From positions 992,001 through 1,056,000 of the forward strand of contig NZ_CP096120.1 of assembly GCF_023158935.1 (NCBI RefSeq): DNA of 64,000 nt, read 5' to 3'. A program made the position numbers and the translations under genes. Shown piece after piece: positions 9,577-18,232 of the stretch. The notes beneath the pieces are model-generated. The model had not been told where the DNA came from. It did not search any database and saw only the letters and a program-made list of their open reading frames with translations. Numbering within the stretch: position 1 is the first letter of the stretch; each line of letters starts with the position of its first letter. Origin of the DNA: Acinetobacter portensis. GTDB lineage: Bacteria; Pseudomonadota; Gammaproteobacteria; Pseudomonadales; Moraxellaceae.

Positions 9577-9622
9577 ATTTTAATGTATTAAATTAATTCA
9601 ACAAAATGATAGAGAATTTAAA

Positions 9623-9774
9623 TTAAATCAGAGAGCACGTTCTTTTAATTTGATAGGGTAAAAGGGAGTAGTCTTTAGAAGGTATTCCTGAAATGATAGG
9701 TTTTCCATTTTTATCGTAAAAAAATGATGTATTGTTCTGAGACTGAGTTTTACAATTTATTTCATATTTAATAA
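9623..9774 (-). pseudogene. C-terminal remnant of a gene truncated by the IS
   Basis: On the minus strand an open frame runs out of the IS end and terminates with TAA at 9623-9625. It reads IKYEINCKTQSQ, then NTSFFYDKNGKPIISG, and ends IKRTCSLI. There is no start codon and no counterpart in frame on the other side of the IS. The Cys-containing start and finish with a YDKNGK turn resemble the end of small secreted Acinetobacter proteins of the surface-adhesin-E type, but this likeness is only an impression. It is the tail of a gene whose 5' part has been lost. Confidence 0.55.
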
Positions 9775-10506
9775 GGCTCTAGACTAGCAGATTTGCACTT
9801 AGTTTTACCTAATGAGGTCCCACAACTCTGTTGCTAGCTCATTAGGCTCCCTCATCCAACGCCATTCTGTTTCTTTAAGATGATAATCAAAATACTCTTT
9901 TGATATACCGTTGAACTTTGCTAGCCTTCTTTTACAAAAGCTCCAGAATGATTCTATTCCATTTATATGACATTGTCCTCTGGCAAATTCATTCGCTCCA
10001 TGATTTACTCTAAAATGCTTTGAGTAACCAACATCTACCAAACCATTGTATCCACGCCAACCATCACTATAAATTACACTTTCAAGTGCAACTTTACCTA
10101 AGATAACTTGTTGTAATGTAGTCTTTTTACAATCAGGGACTATTTCTGTATAAACTCGACCATTCCTTTCAAATATTCCAAATACAGGTTGTTTTAAAGT
10201 ACCTCGACCTCGCTTCAATTTCCCATGAAAACCACGTTGTCTTTTTGCTCCAAAATAGCTCTCATCAACTTCAATAGAACCTACAAACTTTGCTCTTAAA
10301 TCTGTTTGATGATCGTAGATTGCTTCTCTAAAAAGCATGTACCAATAGTTGATGGTATTACGGTTCAAGTTAAGCAATAAGGCTGTTTTAGAAGCAGGAA
10401 TATCAATGCAAAAGCACTGAATAATTTTTTTAATCTTATAGTGACTTAATTTACTGTTTTCTATCATGATTCTAGACTAACATATCTATTCTGCTAGTCT
10501 AGAGCC
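9775..10506 (-). mobile_element. IS1595-family insertion sequence, copy 1 (732 bp)
   Basis: The ends are perfect 17-bp terminal inverted repeats, GGCTCTAGACTAGCAGA, at 9775-9791 and, in reverse complement, at 10490-10506. A single transposase gene fills the element. It appears base-for-base identical to the copy at 23184-23915. The flanks (TTTAATAA on the left, TACATAAT on the right) do not form a target-site duplication. A further copy of the repeat core (TCTAGACTA, 10471-10479) faces the right end. Confidence 0.93.
9805..10467 (-). CDS. IS1595-family (IS1016-like) transposase, copy 1
   Basis: A 220-residue transposase with an N-terminal helix-turn-helix (about 22-42) and an ISXO2-like DDE catalytic domain. 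The acidic residues are visible in VDESYFG (D68), YSDGWRGY (D135) and HINGIESFW (N169/E172). The ending HLKETEWRW is typical of the IS1016 group. It is intact and identical to the second copy, so it may be active. The start codon lies 39 bp inside the right terminal repeat. Confidence 0.93.
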   Translation of the reverse strand: MIENSKLSHYKIKKIIQCFCIDIPASKTALLLNLNRNTINYWYMLFREAIYDHQTDLRAKFVGSIEVDESYFGAKRQRGFHGKLKRGRGTLKQPVFGIFERNGRVYTEIVPDCKKTTLQQVILGKVALESVIYSDGWRGYNGLVDVGYSKHFRVNHGANEFARGQCHINGIESFWSFCKRRLAKFNGISKEYFDYHLKETEWRWMREPNELATELWDLIR

Positions 10507-10568
10507 TACATAATTTGCTTTTAAATTAGAAATTTTTAATAACATTTGATTTTAATAGCTATAATTTT

Positions 10569-11165
10569 TTATTGAATTAACCCTTTATTAATTAAAAAGG
10601 AAAATATTTTTCGGTAAAGCATCATCACCCAAGCCATAAGTCGCTCTTTATAGATATTCCATAGTTTTAGACCTGAAATATTTACAACAAAAGCAAAGAA
10701 AAAAGCACCAAACATATCTAAAGGGAAGTGAACGCCCACATAAACACGTGCCCATGCAACTAACCAAGCGACGGCAAGAAGTAATTTACCTAATTGTCTT
10801 TGTGATGAAAAATAATAAGACAAGGCGAGTCCACTAAAAATACTCATATGATTACTTGGAAAAGAGCCAGTAGGTGCGTGCGTTAAAATGGTTTCGCCAA
10901 CGTTCATTACAAACGGTCTTGGTGTATCTAATACAAAAGATAAAATTTCACTAATGAATAACGTAATTGATGTAAATATAAATGCTTTTAAGATGTTCTT
11001 TTTAGTTTCAATGTTGCCAATAAGCCAAGCACAAATAAAACTTAAAAATACAATGTAAATTAAATCATGTGCGATAAAAGTTGCATACGACATCATAAAA
11101 TGAGATGCCTGCTCTGGAACATTAAAGATGTGAAATAAATATAAATTTAAGTTTTGAAAGGGCAT
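10569..11165 (-). CDS. PAP2-family phosphatase, probable undecaprenyl-diphosphatase (BcrC-like)
   Basis: A 198-residue polytopic membrane protein with the three PAP2 phosphatase motifs: the DTPRPF segment, the PSNH motif, and RVYVGVHFPLD containing the catalytic His and an Asp. Length and layout match BcrC/YbjG-type undecaprenyl pyrophosphate phosphatases. These recycle the lipid carrier on the periplasmic face for peptidoglycan and polysaccharide synthesis. Broader lipid phosphatase activity is possible. It ends about 60 bp from IS copy 1 and is intact. Confidence 0.85.
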   Translation of the reverse strand: MPFQNLNLYLFHIFNVPEQASHFMMSYATFIAHDLIYIVFLSFICAWLIGNIETKKNILKAFIFTSITLFISEILSFVLDTPRPFVMNVGETILTHAPTGSFPSNHMSIFSGLALSYYFSSQRQLGKLLLAVAWLVAWARVYVGVHFPLDMFGAFFFAFVVNISGLKLWNIYKERLMAWVMMLYRKIFSFLINKGLIQ

Positions 11166-11279
11166 TTTTAAAGAAGATAAGATAAGAATAGAAATTTAAT
11201 GATTCACTTTAACTAATTTATTATTTTTATTAAGTGGATTTATTGTTAGTTTGTTTTAATAAAGATCATATGAAAGAGA

Positions 11280-11312
11280 ATCAAAACCGCAGTAATTGTA
11301 TGCGGTTTTGAT
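11280..11312 (-). terminator. Terminator of SIMPL-domain gene
   Basis: A perfect 12-bp inverted repeat (11280-11291 with 11301-11312, arm ATCAAAACCGCA) lies just downstream of the minus-strand gene. The minus-strand T-tract after it is short. Confidence 0.7.
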
Positions 11313-11322
11313 TTCATAAATC

Positions 11323-12027
11323 TTATTTTAATTGAATAGAGCCATTTGCATTTACGGTAATTTGAGATTCACCACTTGCCATTTCTTGTTCTGGCATTGC
11401 ATCTGAACTTGAAGCTTTTAACATTGCCATACGTGGTACAGCTCGATTGGTATAACTATTTGTATTTAAATTAAGATTAATGAGTTGATAACTGGGTTTA
11501 TTCCAAGCTTGAGCCAATGATTTTGCGCGTTGTTGAAAATTTTTAGATGCTTCAATCATGAGTTCATTTTCAACTTTCTTACGTTGACTATCTGAAACAT
11601 TAAAGTTAATAGATTGGGTCAGGAAGTTTTGTTGAAGTTCGCTAATAAGTTGGCTTGCAGCTTTGAAATCTTTACTTTCTAAGCGAATTTCAGCACGACC
11701 ACGCCATTCTTTTACTTTGCGATTATCATTGTCATAAATTGGATATGTACTTTGCGAACCTGTTTCAACCTTAATTTGCGTATATTTTTTAGCTGTATTA
11801 ACGGCTTGTGTCATTAATTGGTTGATTTCACTTGAAAGCTGAGCAGGTTGTTTATTTGTCTTCTCTATATATAAAACAGCCGTCATTTCATCATTTGAAA
11901 TTTTACGTGAAGCTTCAGCTTGAATATTAAGAACATTGTAATTTAAAACTTGGTTGTCTTGAGCAAAAGCTGGAGCAGAAATAGAAGTTGTTAAAGCAAG
12001 TGCTAAAGTAGTGTAAAAATGACGCAT
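11323..12027 (-). CDS. Periplasmic SIMPL-domain (DUF541) protein
   Basis: A 234-residue secreted protein with a clear signal peptide (about 1-22, ending APAFAQ) and a SIMPL/DUF541 domain. This is the family of E. coli YggE, linked to oxidative-stress protection, and of Brucella BP26, which forms channel-like assemblies. Visible family features are the repeated beta/alpha pattern and an ending rich in Gly/Asn (ESQITVNANGSIQLK). Function in this organism is not established. It is monocistronic and divergent from dat across a 462-bp gap. Confidence 0.85.
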   Translation of the reverse strand: MRHFYTTLALALTTSISAPAFAQDNQVLNYNVLNIQAEASRKISNDEMTAVLYIEKTNKQPAQLSSEINQLMTQAVNTAKKYTQIKVETGSQSTYPIYDNDNRKVKEWRGRAEIRLESKDFKAASQLISELQQNFLTQSINFNVSDSQRKKVENELMIEASKNFQQRAKSLAQAWNKPSYQLINLNLNTNSYTNRAVPRMAMLKASSSDAMPEQEMASGESQITVNANGSIQLK

Positions 12028-12489
12028 ATTTATTCCTAATATTTAGCTATATTTATATTGTTTATAGCATAAAAATTTTATGTGCATCATTTATGCAGGA
12101 ACTGTAGTTTCTCTGTAAAAATAGATTTCTCTGCTGAGTTAACTACTTTAAATAAAATTATTAATTTTTAGTGGGTTATCTATCGATTGAGTGTGCTTTT
12201 TTTAATCTAAAAATATATAATAAAAAATAGGCTTTTCTTTTATTTGTCACAGCGTAAGATGATAATTCAATCTATTGGGTGGTTGAATGTAATTTTCCAA
12301 TAAATTAAGGGTAATTTAATTTCCTAAAAGTGTTTATTTTTTAGAAAAATTAGGTATTATCCGCCTCCTAGTTAGTGAATGCAGAATCTGCGAAATTAAA
12401 CTAACTAGAAAACCATAAAGCACCGAGTCAAAAGACCGAAAGTCCCCCGACTTATTTCTTTCAACCCATATCAGAGATGGTAATTCGAT
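12028..12489. other. 462-bp intergenic region upstream of dat-ddc
   Basis: No gene is seen. The left half is AT-rich and must hold the divergent promoters. The right third contains the stable hairpins annotated separately as a candidate leader RNA, and then the dat ribosome-binding region. Confidence 0.6.
12368..12452 (+). promoter_or_regulatory. Candidate structured leader RNA of dat-ddc
   Basis: Two nested hairpins can be drawn in the 120 bases before the dat start. The first has a 9-bp stem (CTAGTTAGT 12368-12376 with ACTAACTAG 12400-12408) enclosing a smaller GCAG/CTGC hairpin. The second has GAGTC (12425-12429) pairing with GACTT (12448-12452 region) around an inner GAC/GTC stem. A C-run (CCCCC) near 12444-12448 interrupts the second. 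The dense pairing suggests an RNA element. I cannot match it to a named riboswitch. Confidence 0.45.
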
Positions 12490-13863
12490 ATGAGCGTTTC
12501 TTCAGTAAATCCTGCCACTAAGTCTACTAACGAATACTACCTGACTCGCCAAAGTCAGATGGAATCTAATGTTCGTAGCTATCCACGTAAACTTCCACTT
12601 GCGATAGCAAAAGCTTTGGGCTGTTGGGTTACCGATGTTGAAGGTACAGAGTACCTCGATTGTTTAGCTGGGGCAGGGACTTTGGCATTAGGCCATAATC
12701 ACCCTGCGGTCATTCAAAGTATCCAAGATACACTTGCAAGCGGTTTACCGTTGCATACTTTGGATTTAACAACACCTTTAAAAGATGCTTTCACTGAAGC
12801 ACTACTTGAGCAGTTACCTGGTGGTAAAGCTGAGTATTGCCTGCAGTTCTGTGGCCCGTCTGGTGCAGATGGTACAGAAGCAGCAATTAAATTAGCAAAA
12901 ACTTACACTGGTCGTAGTTCAGTAATCAGCTTCTCAGGTGGTTACCACGGTATGACTCACGGTTCTTTAGCAATGACAGGTAACTTGTCTGCTAAAAATG
13001 CTGTGAATGGCTTAATGCCAGGTGTTCAATTTATGCCGTATCCGCATGAATACCGTTGCCCATTGGGTATTGGTGGTGAAGCAGGTGTTGATGCATTAAC
13101 TTATTTCTTTGAAAACTTCATTGAAGATGTAGAAAGTGGTGTAACTAAACCTGCTGCTGTTATTCTTGAAGCAATTCAAGGTGAAGGTGGTGTGGTAACT
13201 GCACCTGTAAAATGGTTGAAAAAAATCCGCGAAGTGACAGAAAAACACAACATTGTGTTAATTCTAGACGAAGTTCAAGCGGGCTTTGGACGTTCAGGCA
13301 AAATGTTTGCCTTTGAACATGCGGGTATTGAACCAGATGTAGTTGTAATGTCTAAAGCTGTTGGTGGTAGCTTACCGCTTGCAGTGCTTGGTATTAAACG
13401 TAAGTTTGATGCTTGGCAGCCTGCAGGTCACACGGGTACTTTCCGTGGTAACCAACTTGCTATGGGTACTGGTCTTGCAACAATCAAAACCATCAAAGAA
13501 CAAAACTTGGCTCAAAACGCACAAGAACGTGGCGATTTCTTACAAGCTGAATTTAAAAAATTAGCTGTAGAATTCCCATGTATTGGTAACGTGCGTGGTC
13601 GTGGTTTAATGCTTGGTGTTGAAATTGTAGATGAGCGTCAAGCGGCAGATCATATGGGTTCTTTACCAGGTGATTCTCAATTGGCAGCAGCAATTCAAGC
13701 AGCGTGTTTCGACAACAAATTGTTGTTAGAAAAAGGTGGTCGTAACGGTACAGTAATTCGTTTACTTTGCCCGTTAATTATCACTCATGATGAATGTGTT
13801 GAAGCCGTTGCTCGTTTCAAGAAAGCAGTTGCTGAAGCTCTAGTTGCAGTTCGAGGCGCATAA
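12490..13863 (+). CDS. dat: L-2,4-diaminobutyrate:2-oxoglutarate 4-aminotransferase
   Basis: A PLP-dependent class III aminotransferase that makes L-2,4-diaminobutyrate from aspartate 4-semialdehyde and glutamate. It has 457 residues. Seen in the sequence: the [17 protein letters not shown] cofactor loop, the [10 protein letters not shown] segment, the [14 protein letters not shown] segment with the PLP-pyridine Asp, and the [11 protein letters not shown] stretch carrying the Schiff-base Lys. It overlaps ddc by one base (TAATG). The dat-ddc pair was first described in Acinetobacter baumannii, where it yields 1,3-diaminopropane. It follows a structured leader. Confidence 0.95.
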   Translation: MSVSSVNPATKSTNEYYLTRQSQMESNVRSYPRKLPLAIAKALGCWVTDVEGTEYLDCLAGAGTLALGHNHPAVIQSIQDTLASGLPLHTLDLTTPLKDAFTEALLEQLPGGKAEYCLQFCGPSGADGTEAAIKLAKTYTGRSSVISFSGGYHGMTHGSLAMTGNLSAKNAVNGLMPGVQFMPYPHEYRCPLGIGGEAGVDALTYFFENFIEDVESGVTKPAAVILEAIQGEGGVVTAPVKWLKKIREVTEKHNIVLILDEVQAGFGRSGKMFAFEHAGIEPDVVVMSKAVGGSLPLAVLGIKRKFDAWQPAGHTGTFRGNQLAMGTGLATIKTIKEQNLAQNAQERGDFLQAEFKKLAVEFPCIGNVRGRGLMLGVEIVDERQAADHMGSLPGDSQLAAAIQAACFDNKLLLEKGGRNGTVIRLLCPLIITHDECVEAVARFKKAVAEALVAVRGA

Positions 13864-15395
13864 TGGTTGATTTTGCAGAACATCGTAAAGCGTTATTCTG
13901 CAATGATGCACAATCCATTGCTGACTACCAGTCAGCAATGGATTCAGCTGTAAAAGCTGTATCTGCATGGTTGCAAAATGACAAAATGTACACGGGCGGT
14001 AGCATCAAAGAGCTTCGCTCTGCTATTGCATTCAATCCTTCTAAAGAAGGTTTAGGTGTACAAAAATCTCTTGATCGTATGGTCGAGCTTTTCTTAAATA
14101 AAAGCTTAAAAGTACATCATCCTCATTCTTTAGCGCATTTGCACTGCCCAACGATGGTGACAAGTCAAATTGCGGAAGTGCTGATTAATGCAACAAACCA
14201 GTCAATGGATTCATGGGATCAAAGCCCTGCAGGTTCATTGATGGAAGTTCAGTTGATTGACTGGCTTCGTCAAAAAGTGGGCTATGGTGCAGGTCAAGCA
14301 GGTGTATTCACCTCTGGCGGTACACAGTCTAACTTGATGGGCGTACTTCTTGCTCGTGATGCGTGTATCGCGAAAAACTGGAAAGACGAAAACGGCAATC
14401 CGTGGTCTGTTCAGCGTGATGGCGTGCCTGCTGATGCTATGCGTAACGTGAAAGTCATTTGTTCTGAAAATGCACACTTCTCTGTGCAAAAGAACATGGC
14501 GATGATGGGCATGGGCTTCCAATCTGTTGTGACTGTTCCTGTGAACGACAACGCACAGATGGATGTAGAAGCACTTGAAAAAACGATGGCTCACCTTCAA
14601 GCTGAAGGTAAAATCGTGGCATGTGTGGTTGCAACTGCGGGTACTACCGATGCAGGCGCAATTGATCCATTGAAAGAAATTCGTGAAATCACTAACAAAT
14701 ATGGCGCGTGGATGCATATCGATGCAGCTTGGGGTGGTGCGTTAATTCTTTCTAATGATTATCGTTCTATGCTAGACGGTATCGAGCTTTCTGACTCAGT
14801 TACGCTTGATTTCCATAAGCATTATTTCCAAACGATTTCATGTGGCGCATTCTTGCTGAAAGATGAAGCGAACTATCGTTTCATGCATTATGAAGCGGAG
14901 TACTTAAACTCTGCTTATGATGAAGAGCATGGCGTACCAAACCTTGTGTCTAAATCGCTACAAACAACGCGTCGTTTCGATGCATTGAAATTGTGGATGA
15001 CGGTTGAAGCATTGGGTGAAGAACTTTACGGTTCGATGATCGATCACGGTGTGGGTTTAACACGTGATGTTGCAGAATATATTACTGCAACTGACGGTCT
15101 AGAAATGTTGGTTGATCCACAATTTGCTTCAGTATTATTCCGTGTAATTCCTGAAGGTTATCCAACAGAATTACTGGATACACTCAACCAAAACGTAGCA
15201 GATGAATTGTTTGCTCGTGGTGAAGCGAATATTGGTGTAACTAAAGTGGGTCAAGTTCAATCATTGAAAATGACGACTTTAAGCCCAGTTGCGACTTTAG
15301 ACAATGTGAAGAACTTGCTTGCACTTGTGCTTGCAGAAGCTGATCGTATTAAAGATCCAATTGCAGACGGTACATATGTAACAGCATTAGATTAA
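13863..15395 (+). CDS. ddc: L-2,4-diaminobutyrate decarboxylase
   Basis: A PLP-dependent group II decarboxylase converting L-2,4-diaminobutyrate to 1,3-diaminopropane and CO2. It has 510 residues. Seen: the [12 protein letters not shown] cofactor loop, the HIDAAWGG motif with the conserved Asp, and LDFHKHYFQ containing the PLP-binding Lys. The start ATG overlaps the dat stop, so translation is coupled. 1,3-diaminopropane is the characteristic polyamine of Acinetobacter and has been linked to motility and virulence in A. baumannii. Confidence 0.95.
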   Translation: MVDFAEHRKALFCNDAQSIADYQSAMDSAVKAVSAWLQNDKMYTGGSIKELRSAIAFNPSKEGLGVQKSLDRMVELFLNKSLKVHHPHSLAHLHCPTMVTSQIAEVLINATNQSMDSWDQSPAGSLMEVQLIDWLRQKVGYGAGQAGVFTSGGTQSNLMGVLLARDACIAKNWKDENGNPWSVQRDGVPADAMRNVKVICSENAHFSVQKNMAMMGMGFQSVVTVPVNDNAQMDVEALEKTMAHLQAEGKIVACVVATAGTTDAGAIDPLKEIREITNKYGAWMHIDAAWGGALILSNDYRSMLDGIELSDSVTLDFHKHYFQTISCGAFLLKDEANYRFMHYEAEYLNSAYDEEHGVPNLVSKSLQTTRRFDALKLWMTVEALGEELYGSMIDHGVGLTRDVAEYITATDGLEMLVDPQFASVLFRVIPEGYPTELLDTLNQNVADELFARGEANIGVTKVGQVQSLKMTTLSPVATLDNVKNLLALVLAEADRIKDPIADGTYVTALD

Positions 15396-15415
15396 TTTAA
15401 TGCTTTACATAAAAG

Positions 15416-15442
15416 AGGCGCTCACTTGAGCGTCTTTTTTTT
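15416..15442 (+). terminator. Terminator of dat-ddc
   Basis: An 8-bp stem with one G-U pair (AGGCGCTC 15416-15423 with GAGCGTCT 15428-15435) is followed by eight T. Confidence 0.9.
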
Positions 15443-15580
15443 GAGAATTACATTACAATTTTTTGTGAATCATCATTATTATTTTTAAAGCATGATGTAT
15501 TATTTATAAGTTAAATAAGAAATGAAAACCTCAAATTACAAATAAAAAGACATCTCAAAATATGTTTCTACGGAGAGAAA

Positions 15581-16852
15581 ATGAATACTAAAAAAATGGC
15601 GTTCAAAACATTATTGCTTAGTGCATTTATAAGTACTCAAGCTTATGCAGCAGATATCATTATTAAGAATGCAAATGTATTTGATGGTACGGGTTCAGAC
15701 CTGATTAAAAATGCAAATGTCATTATTGAAAATGGCAAAATTAAAGCCATTGAAACAGGACAGATCAAAGAAAAAGCTAATCAAATTATTGATGCCAAAG
15801 GCAAAACAGTAATGCCAGGAATTATTAATAGTCACTTGCATTTGTTTTGGAATATGTATGATTTACCGCCTAAAATGCCAGCAACCAATGATGATGAAGC
15901 TAAGCAATTTATTAACGGTGAGCTGAAAGAGCGCTTACACGATCATTTAGCACATGGAATTACTTCTATTTTATCTCCAATTGATTTTTGGCCTTATATT
16001 GATGAAGTGAAAAAGAAAGTAGAAGCAGGTGAAATTTCGGGACCACGTGTATTTATGGCAGGTCCTGTACTCATTCAAGCGGGTGATTATTATGCTTGTG
16101 CAGGTTTGTCGGGTGCGGAATTAAAATGGTGTGACGAGCATGTTCGTTTGCCAATTGATACCCCAAAACAAGCCAAAGCATCGGTACAGAAATTAGTGGG
16201 TTATAAAACAGATGTTATTGTTTATGACGGTGTCACCAATCAAAAAGAATTTAATCTGCCATCTTTAAAAGCAATTGTTGATGAAGCACATAAAAATAAT
16301 TTGAAGGTGCTTGTTCATAATGCCGATGCTAAAAATGTCCCAGCGATGATTGAAGCGGGTGTAGACGTATTTATTCATCCACCTGCAATTACTAAAGATA
16401 CAGATGGCCGTTATTTAAAAGTATTAGGCGAGAAGAAAATGCCACTTGCGATTACGCTTGGTTTTATGGAGCGTTATATTGGGCTAGGTTTTGCTTCTGA
16501 AAAAGACAAAAATGATTATGACATTATGCAAAATAATATTCAGGTCATGCTAAAAGCAGGTGCAACGCCATTATTTACATCGGATGTGCCAGGTATTCCT
16601 GCAAAGGAAGTTATTCCAATGGTGACAGGTGTTATGAAAGGTCAGGGCATAGACAATAAAACAATTTTATTATCTGCTACACGAGAAGGTGCTAAAGCTT
16701 TAGGTGTGACAAATTTAGGGACGCTTGAGCAAGGTAAAATTGCAGATTTAATTCTTGTAGATGGTGACCCATTAAAAGATATTAAGGCGCTTGAACGTGT
16801 TCAATTGGTTGTAAAAGATGGTGCTGTTGTTGTAAATCATCTTAAAAAATAA
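15581..16852 (+). CDS. Secreted metal-dependent amidohydrolase
   Basis: A 423-residue amidohydrolase-superfamily protein with a signal peptide (about 1-23, cleavage after QAYA), so it should be periplasmic or secreted. The TIM-barrel metal ligands are visible: HLH at 85/87, H246 (VHNAD), H266 (FIHP) and D335 (TSDVPG). Where related prolidase-type enzymes have a carboxylated Lys (D-V-I-K), this one reads KTDVIVYDG, with Val. This suggests a mononuclear or altered site. The C-terminal GTLEQGKIADLILVDGDPL is the usual small beta domain. Substrate is unknown (peptidase, lactonase and deaminase are all possible). It is monocistronic. Confidence 0.85.
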   Translation: MNTKKMAFKTLLLSAFISTQAYAADIIIKNANVFDGTGSDLIKNANVIIENGKIKAIETGQIKEKANQIIDAKGKTVMPGIINSHLHLFWNMYDLPPKMPATNDDEAKQFINGELKERLHDHLAHGITSILSPIDFWPYIDEVKKKVEAGEISGPRVFMAGPVLIQAGDYYACAGLSGAELKWCDEHVRLPIDTPKQAKASVQKLVGYKTDVIVYDGVTNQKEFNLPSLKAIVDEAHKNNLKVLVHNADAKNVPAMIEAGVDVFIHPPAITKDTDGRYLKVLGEKKMPLAITLGFMERYIGLGFASEKDKNDYDIMQNNIQVMLKAGATPLFTSDVPGIPAKEVIPMVTGVMKGQGIDNKTILLSATREGAKALGVTNLGTLEQGKIADLILVDGDPLKDIKALERVQLVVKDGAVVVNHLKK

Positions 16853-16920
16853 GATATTCAAATATTGAGTTTTAAGTTATTTAAGAACTGGAATTCGATA
16901 GATAAATATTTAAAAATTAT

Positions 16921-16953
16921 AAATATCCGTGCATTTTTGTGCGGATATTTTTA
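16921..16953 (+). terminator. Terminator of amidohydrolase gene
   Basis: A 9-bp stem (AAATATCCG 16921-16929 with CGGATATTT 16942-16950) is followed by more T. Confidence 0.8.
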
Positions 16954-17012
16954 TTGAATAGAAAGTATAAAATTTTTGATTGTGTGCCAAATATAATAAA
17001 ATCGTAATATAG

Positions 17013-17030
17013 CTGTAACCTATCTGTCAT
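17013..17030 (+). promoter_or_regulatory. PHO box upstream of pstS
   Basis: Two 7-bp direct repeats with 4-bp spacing, CTGTAAC-CTAT-CTGTCAT, match the PhoB-binding consensus. They sit 88 bp upstream of the pstS ATG. A weaker third half-site (CTGCTCA) follows at 17036. Phosphate-starvation induction by PhoB is the expected outcome. Confidence 0.85.
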
Positions 17031-17117
17031 ATTATCTGCTCAAAATGCAATAACACAGAACAAGTACAAAACTAAAAAAAGTGGCGTACTCCAAGTTTGC
17101 ATAAAAGAGAGATTCAA

Positions 17118-18143
17118 ATGCGCTATACAAATATTGCAATTGCATTAGCAGTTTCAGCGGCAGCTGTAGCAACAACAGCAAATGCGGCTCGTGACACAAT
17201 TCAAATCGCTGGTTCTTCAACAGTACTTCCATATGCAAGTATTGTAGCTGAAGAATTTGGTAACACTTTTCCACAATTTAAATCACCTGTTGTAGGTTCA
17301 GGTGGTAGTTCGGGTGGTTTGAAACAGTTCTGTAATGGTGTTGGCGATAACACGATTGATATTGCAAACTCTTCTCGTCAAATTAAAAGTACAGAGCTTG
17401 CTGCATGTAAAAAAGCAGGCGTTAACCAAGTATTAGAAATTAAAATTGGTTATGACGGTATTGTATTTGCATCAAACTCTAAAAAAGCGGCTTATAAATT
17501 ACGCCCACAACATGTATTCGCAGCTTTAGCAGCTGAATTACCATCGAATGGTAAAATGGTTAAAAACCCGTATACGCGTTGGAACCAAATTGATAAATCA
17601 CTTCCAAATGAACCAATTACTTTAGTAATTCCAGCTTCTAACCACGGTACACGTGAAGTGTTCCAAGAAAAAATGGTAGAAGCAGGTTGTGAAACATATT
17701 CAGCAATTAAAGCTTTAAGTAAAGATGAGCAAAAGAAAACATGTTCAACTTTCCGTAAAGATGGACGAGTAATTGAAATTGCTGGTGATTACACTGAAAC
17801 ATTAGCGCGTCTTAAGACATCGCCAAGTGCTGTAGGTGTGTTTGGTCTAGGTTTCTATGAACAAAACCGTGACAAGCTTCGTGTTGCAACAGTAAACAAT
17901 GTTGCGCCATCTGAGCAAACAATCTTAAATGGTTCTTACCCTGTATCACGTCCATTGTTCTTCTACGTGAAAGGTGAGCACCTTAAATCAATCAAAGGTT
18001 TATCTCAATTTACTGAATACTTCTTAAGCAAGAAAGTGTCTGGTAAAGGTTCTAAGTTAGATAAAGCTGGTTTGATTTCTATGTCAGACAAAGAGCGTGC
18101 TCAAGTTCTTGCGAACTTCAAAGCAGGCAAAGCAGTTAAGTAA
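17118..18143 (+). CDS. pstS: Phosphate ABC transporter substrate-binding protein PstS
   Basis: A periplasmic high-affinity phosphate-binding protein. The ATG at 17118 is preferred over an upstream TTG (17097) because an AGAGAG ribosome-binding site precedes it and it begins a clean signal peptide (MRYTNIAIALAVSAAAVATTANA). The phosphate-binding loops IAGSSTVLPYA and GSGGSSGGLKQFC are present. Length is 341 residues. A PHO box lies upstream and a strong hairpin separates it from pstC. Confidence 0.95.
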   Translation: MRYTNIAIALAVSAAAVATTANAARDTIQIAGSSTVLPYASIVAEEFGNTFPQFKSPVVGSGGSSGGLKQFCNGVGDNTIDIANSSRQIKSTELAACKKAGVNQVLEIKIGYDGIVFASNSKKAAYKLRPQHVFAALAAELPSNGKMVKNPYTRWNQIDKSLPNEPITLVIPASNHGTREVFQEKMVEAGCETYSAIKALSKDEQKKTCSTFRKDGRVIEIAGDYTETLARLKTSPSAVGVFGLGFYEQNRDKLRVATVNNVAPSEQTILNGSYPVSRPLFFYVKGEHLKSIKGLSQFTEYFLSKKVSGKGSKLDKAGLISMSDKERAQVLANFKAGKAVK

Positions 18144-18150
18144 TACCGAT

Positions 18151-18187
18151 AAGCTGATGATTAGTTCACTAATCATCAGCTTTTTTA
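18151..18187 (+). terminator. Intra-operon terminator/attenuator between pstS and pstC
   Basis: A perfect 14-bp stem (18151-18164 with 18169-18182), a 4-base loop and a T-run sit 90 bp after the pstS start-to-stop frame ends. Partial read-through would give much more PstS than membrane components, as expected for a binding-protein transporter. Confidence 0.85.
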
Positions 18188-18232
18188 CGTTGTCACAATA
18201 TTCAAAAATAGTTGGAAATTGGTGGAAAATAC

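Noticed and set aside
10507..10545. A 13-codon minus-strand frame (MLLKISNLKANYV) leading into IS copy 1
   Set aside because: I considered it the lost 5' end of the truncated gene on the other IS side. It has no ribosome-binding site and does not join in frame.
14235..14717. A 160-codon minus-strand frame inside ddc
   Set aside because: It lies wholly within the conserved ddc frame and has His/Cys-rich shadow composition.
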